NCBI GenBank assembly: GCA_022792945.1
Contig: JAAWBZ010000097.1
Coordinates: 1-38,316, forward strand
DNA from: Oscillospiraceae bacterium
Lineage (GTDB): Bacteria; Bacillota; Clostridia; Oscillospirales; Oscillospiraceae
DNA: 38,316 nucleotides
Direction of reading: 5' to 3'
A program made the translations under genes and the position numbers. Shown one piece after another: positions 36,755 to 38,316 of the stretch (positions within the stretch are counted from its first letter, which is position 1; every line of letters starts with the position of its first letter). The notes beneath the pieces are model-generated. The model did no database searches, had not been told where the DNA came from, and saw only the letters and a list, made by a program, of their open reading frames with translations.

Positions 36755-37612
36755 TTACTGAATGTGCGTATGGTTGTTGATGTGGTCCGCGCAGTAGCAG
36801 TAATACCCCCGGCAGCGGCTGCAATAGCGGAACTCCAGGCCGGGATTGTCCGTATCGGTGCGGCCGCAGACGGTGCACTTGTGGCGGTAGTCCCGGGGGG
36901 CTTCCTTCCTGCGGCGGCGGTCCTGCTCGGCCCACTTAGGCAGCGGCGCGGCGTGAGGGTTACTGCGGCGCCGCTCCTCGGCGCTCATGACGTGATGGTA
37001 GCGCCCCAGGGATGGCAGGATGTTCCGGATGTCCGCGCCGAAGAAAATGAGGTAGTTCAAAAGCGCGAACACCGCGAAGAAGTTCCCCTGGAAGAAGTCC
37101 AGGACCACCAGCGCCAGATAGAGGCACGCCAGGTACTTCATCTTGATGGGGATCAGGAAGAACAAAAGCATCTGGTCCTCCGGGCACAGCGTGGCGTAGG
37201 CCAGGAGGAAGGAGTAGTGCAGCGTATTGATGGAGAGGAAGGGCCAGCCAGTGAGCATGGCGGCGATATCGATGATAAGGACGCCGCTGAGGTAAAAGCA
37301 GTTGAATTTCAGCGTGCCACAGCGGCTCTCCATGACGCGGCCCAGCTGAAAGTAGACGAACATCATGAGGACCAGCACAATGGGATTGCCGTAGCCCGGC
37401 AGGAACATGTACGAGAAAAGCCGCCATACCTGCCCGCGCAGGACCGCGGCCCGGTCGAACATCAGCGCGTAGTAAAGCGCGTGGCTGGGGTCCACGGCGT
37501 CGATGACGTAGACCAGGATATTGCCGATGGCGATATAGAGCATCAGATTGGGGATGCCCTTGCTGCGGTTGCGGTAGAAAAAGCGTTCAATTTTCCGCTG
37601 GAATTCTTTCAA
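36755..37612 (-). CDS. Rhomboid-like membrane protein with C-terminal zinc ribbon, no catalytic Ser motif
   Basis: A 285-residue protein with six hydrophobic helices in a rhomboid/Der1-like pattern (GQVWRLFSYMFLPG after helix 1, then FVYFQLGRVMESRCG). The protease motif GxSG is not found; the corresponding helix reads SINTLHYSFLLAYATL. The C-terminal soluble part has a zinc-ribbon-like cluster: CTVCGRTDTDNP, FRYCSRCRGYYCYCADH. The start is a TTG at 37612, placed 9 bases after AAAGGAGG; no ATG fits. It is probably a non-proteolytic rhomboid relative. It is cotranscribed with nrdR. Confidence 0.78.
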   Translation of the reverse strand: MKEFQRKIERFFYRNRSKGIPNLMLYIAIGNILVYVIDAVDPSHALYYALMFDRAAVLRGQVWRLFSYMFLPGYGNPIVLVLMMFVYFQLGRVMESRCGTLKFNCFYLSGVLIIDIAAMLTGWPFLSINTLHYSFLLAYATLCPEDQMLLFFLIPIKMKYLACLYLALVVLDFFQGNFFAVFALLNYLIFFGADIRNILPSLGRYHHVMSAEERRRSNPHAAPLPKWAEQDRRRRKEAPRDYRHKCTVCGRTDTDNPGLEFRYCSRCRGYYCYCADHINNHTHIQ

Positions 37613-37639
37613 AGGGACCGGCCTCCTTTCGTTGCTCCT

Positions 37640-37668
37640 ATTGTAGCTCAAAAAAGGAGCGTTGTCCA
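37640..37668 (-). promoter_or_regulatory. Promoter of the rhomboid-like/nrdR operon
   Basis: On the minus strand TGGACA (37668-37663), a 17-base spacer and TACAAT (37645-37640). Confidence 0.65.
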
Positions 37669-37724
37669 CCACAAAACCGCAAATTCCCGACGGAGCTTTT
37701 GCCGAAATGAGGGAGGTAAAAATC

Positions 37725-38150
37725 ATGCAGCTGAAATGGATCGTGATCTGGTATTTTGCTGCCTATGCCATCGTGACGTCCATCGGCATCGCCCACACGG
37801 TGTTCAACATCACTGTCCGCCATATGGGCACCATGCGGGACGGCCCGGGCATGGGGGAGGGCTATGAGCGGACCCGGCCGTGGCATCCGCTCTATAACCT
37901 TCTGGTGTTCCCCCTCTTCGCCGGACTCTGCCTCCCGGGCGGTGCGGCGGTGCGGGACGCGGCGGCGCTCTCCCTGCTCTGGGGGACGGCGACGGTGGTG
38001 CTGGACGTGTTCGGCTGGGTGCTCATCAGGCACCCCTGGTCCCTGAGCTTCCGGGAATTCTACGTGGACTACCAGCCCTGGATCACCCTGATCTACCTGA
38101 CCATCTGCGCCAGCCCATTCCTGGCGCTGCTCAGCAAAGGCTTACGCTGA
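37725..38150 (+). CDS. Small polytopic membrane protein (141 aa)
   Basis: A 141-residue protein with four predicted helices: WIVIWYFAAYAIVTSIGIAH, the region LYNLLVFPLFAGL, ALSLLWGTATVVLDVFGWVL and ITLIYLTICASPFLALL. ATG 37725 is preferred since GGGAGG lies 9 bases upstream; the earlier in-frame codons lack one. The family is not recognised. The cytosolic loop has a charged GEGYERTRPWHP. Divergent from the rhomboid-like operon; a clear terminator follows. Confidence 0.72.
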   Translation: MQLKWIVIWYFAAYAIVTSIGIAHTVFNITVRHMGTMRDGPGMGEGYERTRPWHPLYNLLVFPLFAGLCLPGGAAVRDAAALSLLWGTATVVLDVFGWVLIRHPWSLSFREFYVDYQPWITLIYLTICASPFLALLSKGLR

Positions 38151-38184
38151 AACCATTGACGAGCGCCCGTCCAAGCACACGCAA

Positions 38185-38212
38185 AGCCGCCGTCCCGAAG
38201 GGGACGGCGGCT
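38185..38212. terminator. Terminator between the membrane protein and the SLH gene
   Basis: A perfect 12-bp stem, AGCCGCCGTCCC (38185-38196) with GGGACGGCGGCT (38201-38212), lies between convergent genes. Confidence 0.65.
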
Positions 38213-38238
38213 CCGCTGTATGGAGGAAGGGAGTTTGC

Positions 38239-38316
38239 TTATTTTACCATCAGCGACACCATGCGCTGGAGGATGGCTGCAACCTCCGCGCGGGTGGCGC
38301 TGCCGCCCGGATCAAG
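38239..38316 (-). CDS. C-terminal end of an SLH-domain protein (partial)
   Basis: The last 25 codons at the right edge read LDPGGSATRAEVAAILQRMV and end SLMVK. This is the closing helix of an S-layer homology domain (TRAEVAAILQR is the hallmark). The SLH domain is at the C terminus here, unlike the protein at 13193, which has N-terminal SLH domains. The rest of the gene lies outside the window. Confidence 0.8.
   Translation of the reverse strand, partial: LDPGGSATRAEVAAILQRMVSLMVK

Overview
The window looks like a chromosome segment from a high-GC, anaerobic, spore-lineage gut Firmicute of the Oscillospiraceae type (Flavonifractor, Lawsonibacter or Pseudoflavonifractor-like). This is inferred from gene content and codon style, not from a database match. 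Supporting signs are an infC-rpmI-rplT operon behind a leader with an attenuator-like hairpin, a SpoIVFB-like M50 protease beside the radical SAM pair TIGR03960/TIGR03936, S-layer homology (SLH) proteins, and many ferredoxin-type or radical SAM enzymes. There are no rRNA genes and no CRISPR array.

Region 1 (1-4273) is the AT-richer end of an integrated element. It carries a DUF6173-like gene and a DUF4145 gene that appear joined by a deletion, two divergent XRE-type repressors separated by four operator-like repeats, a DUF4160 gene pair, and a tyrosine integrase whose best start is an ATC codon. It ends at the 3' end of a tRNA-Pro(GGG) gene, the likely attachment site.

Region 2 (4372-7729, minus strand) is a conserved core run: an M50 protease with a small membrane protein upstream, then a B12-binding/radical SAM protein and its DUF2344 partner. 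Region 3 (7901-11324, plus strand) is a half-decayed sugar-phosphate operon. HAD phosphatase, deoxyhypusine-synthase-like and PfkB kinase remnants are followed by an intact SIS isomerase, ROK kinase and esterase. Region 4 (11444-18607) holds xylulokinase, an SLH/Ig-repeat surface protein, a TIGR04076 protein, an O6-alkylguanine DNA repair protein, a P-loop protein, a glucose-6-phosphate-isomerase homologue that has lost its catalytic residues, and a frameshifted P-loop kinase relic.

Region 5 (18620-25307) is housekeeping: a D,D-carboxypeptidase, the tRNA modification enzyme MtaB, a CmpB-type membrane protein, tRNA-Met and tRNA-Glu, a cation/proton antiporter, a left-handed beta-helix acyltransferase, and the IF3-L35-L20 operon. 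Region 6 (25310-32005) has redox enzymes (nitroreductase and Fe-S aldo/keto reductase), an NTF2-like protein, a YitT-like membrane protein, an odd small transcript with an in-frame UGA, and an XRE/sigma factor/anti-sigma-like/secreted protein module. Region 7 (32006-38316) has a metalloprotease-like protein, purA-purB-hpt for AMP synthesis and hypoxanthine salvage, nrdR with a rhomboid-like membrane protein, a membrane protein, and the tail of another SLH protein.

The leads most worth following are the catalytically dead PGI homologue, the eroded operon with its intact downstream half, the sigma/anti-sigma cassette, and the UGA-interrupted small transcript at 28.93-29.17 kb.
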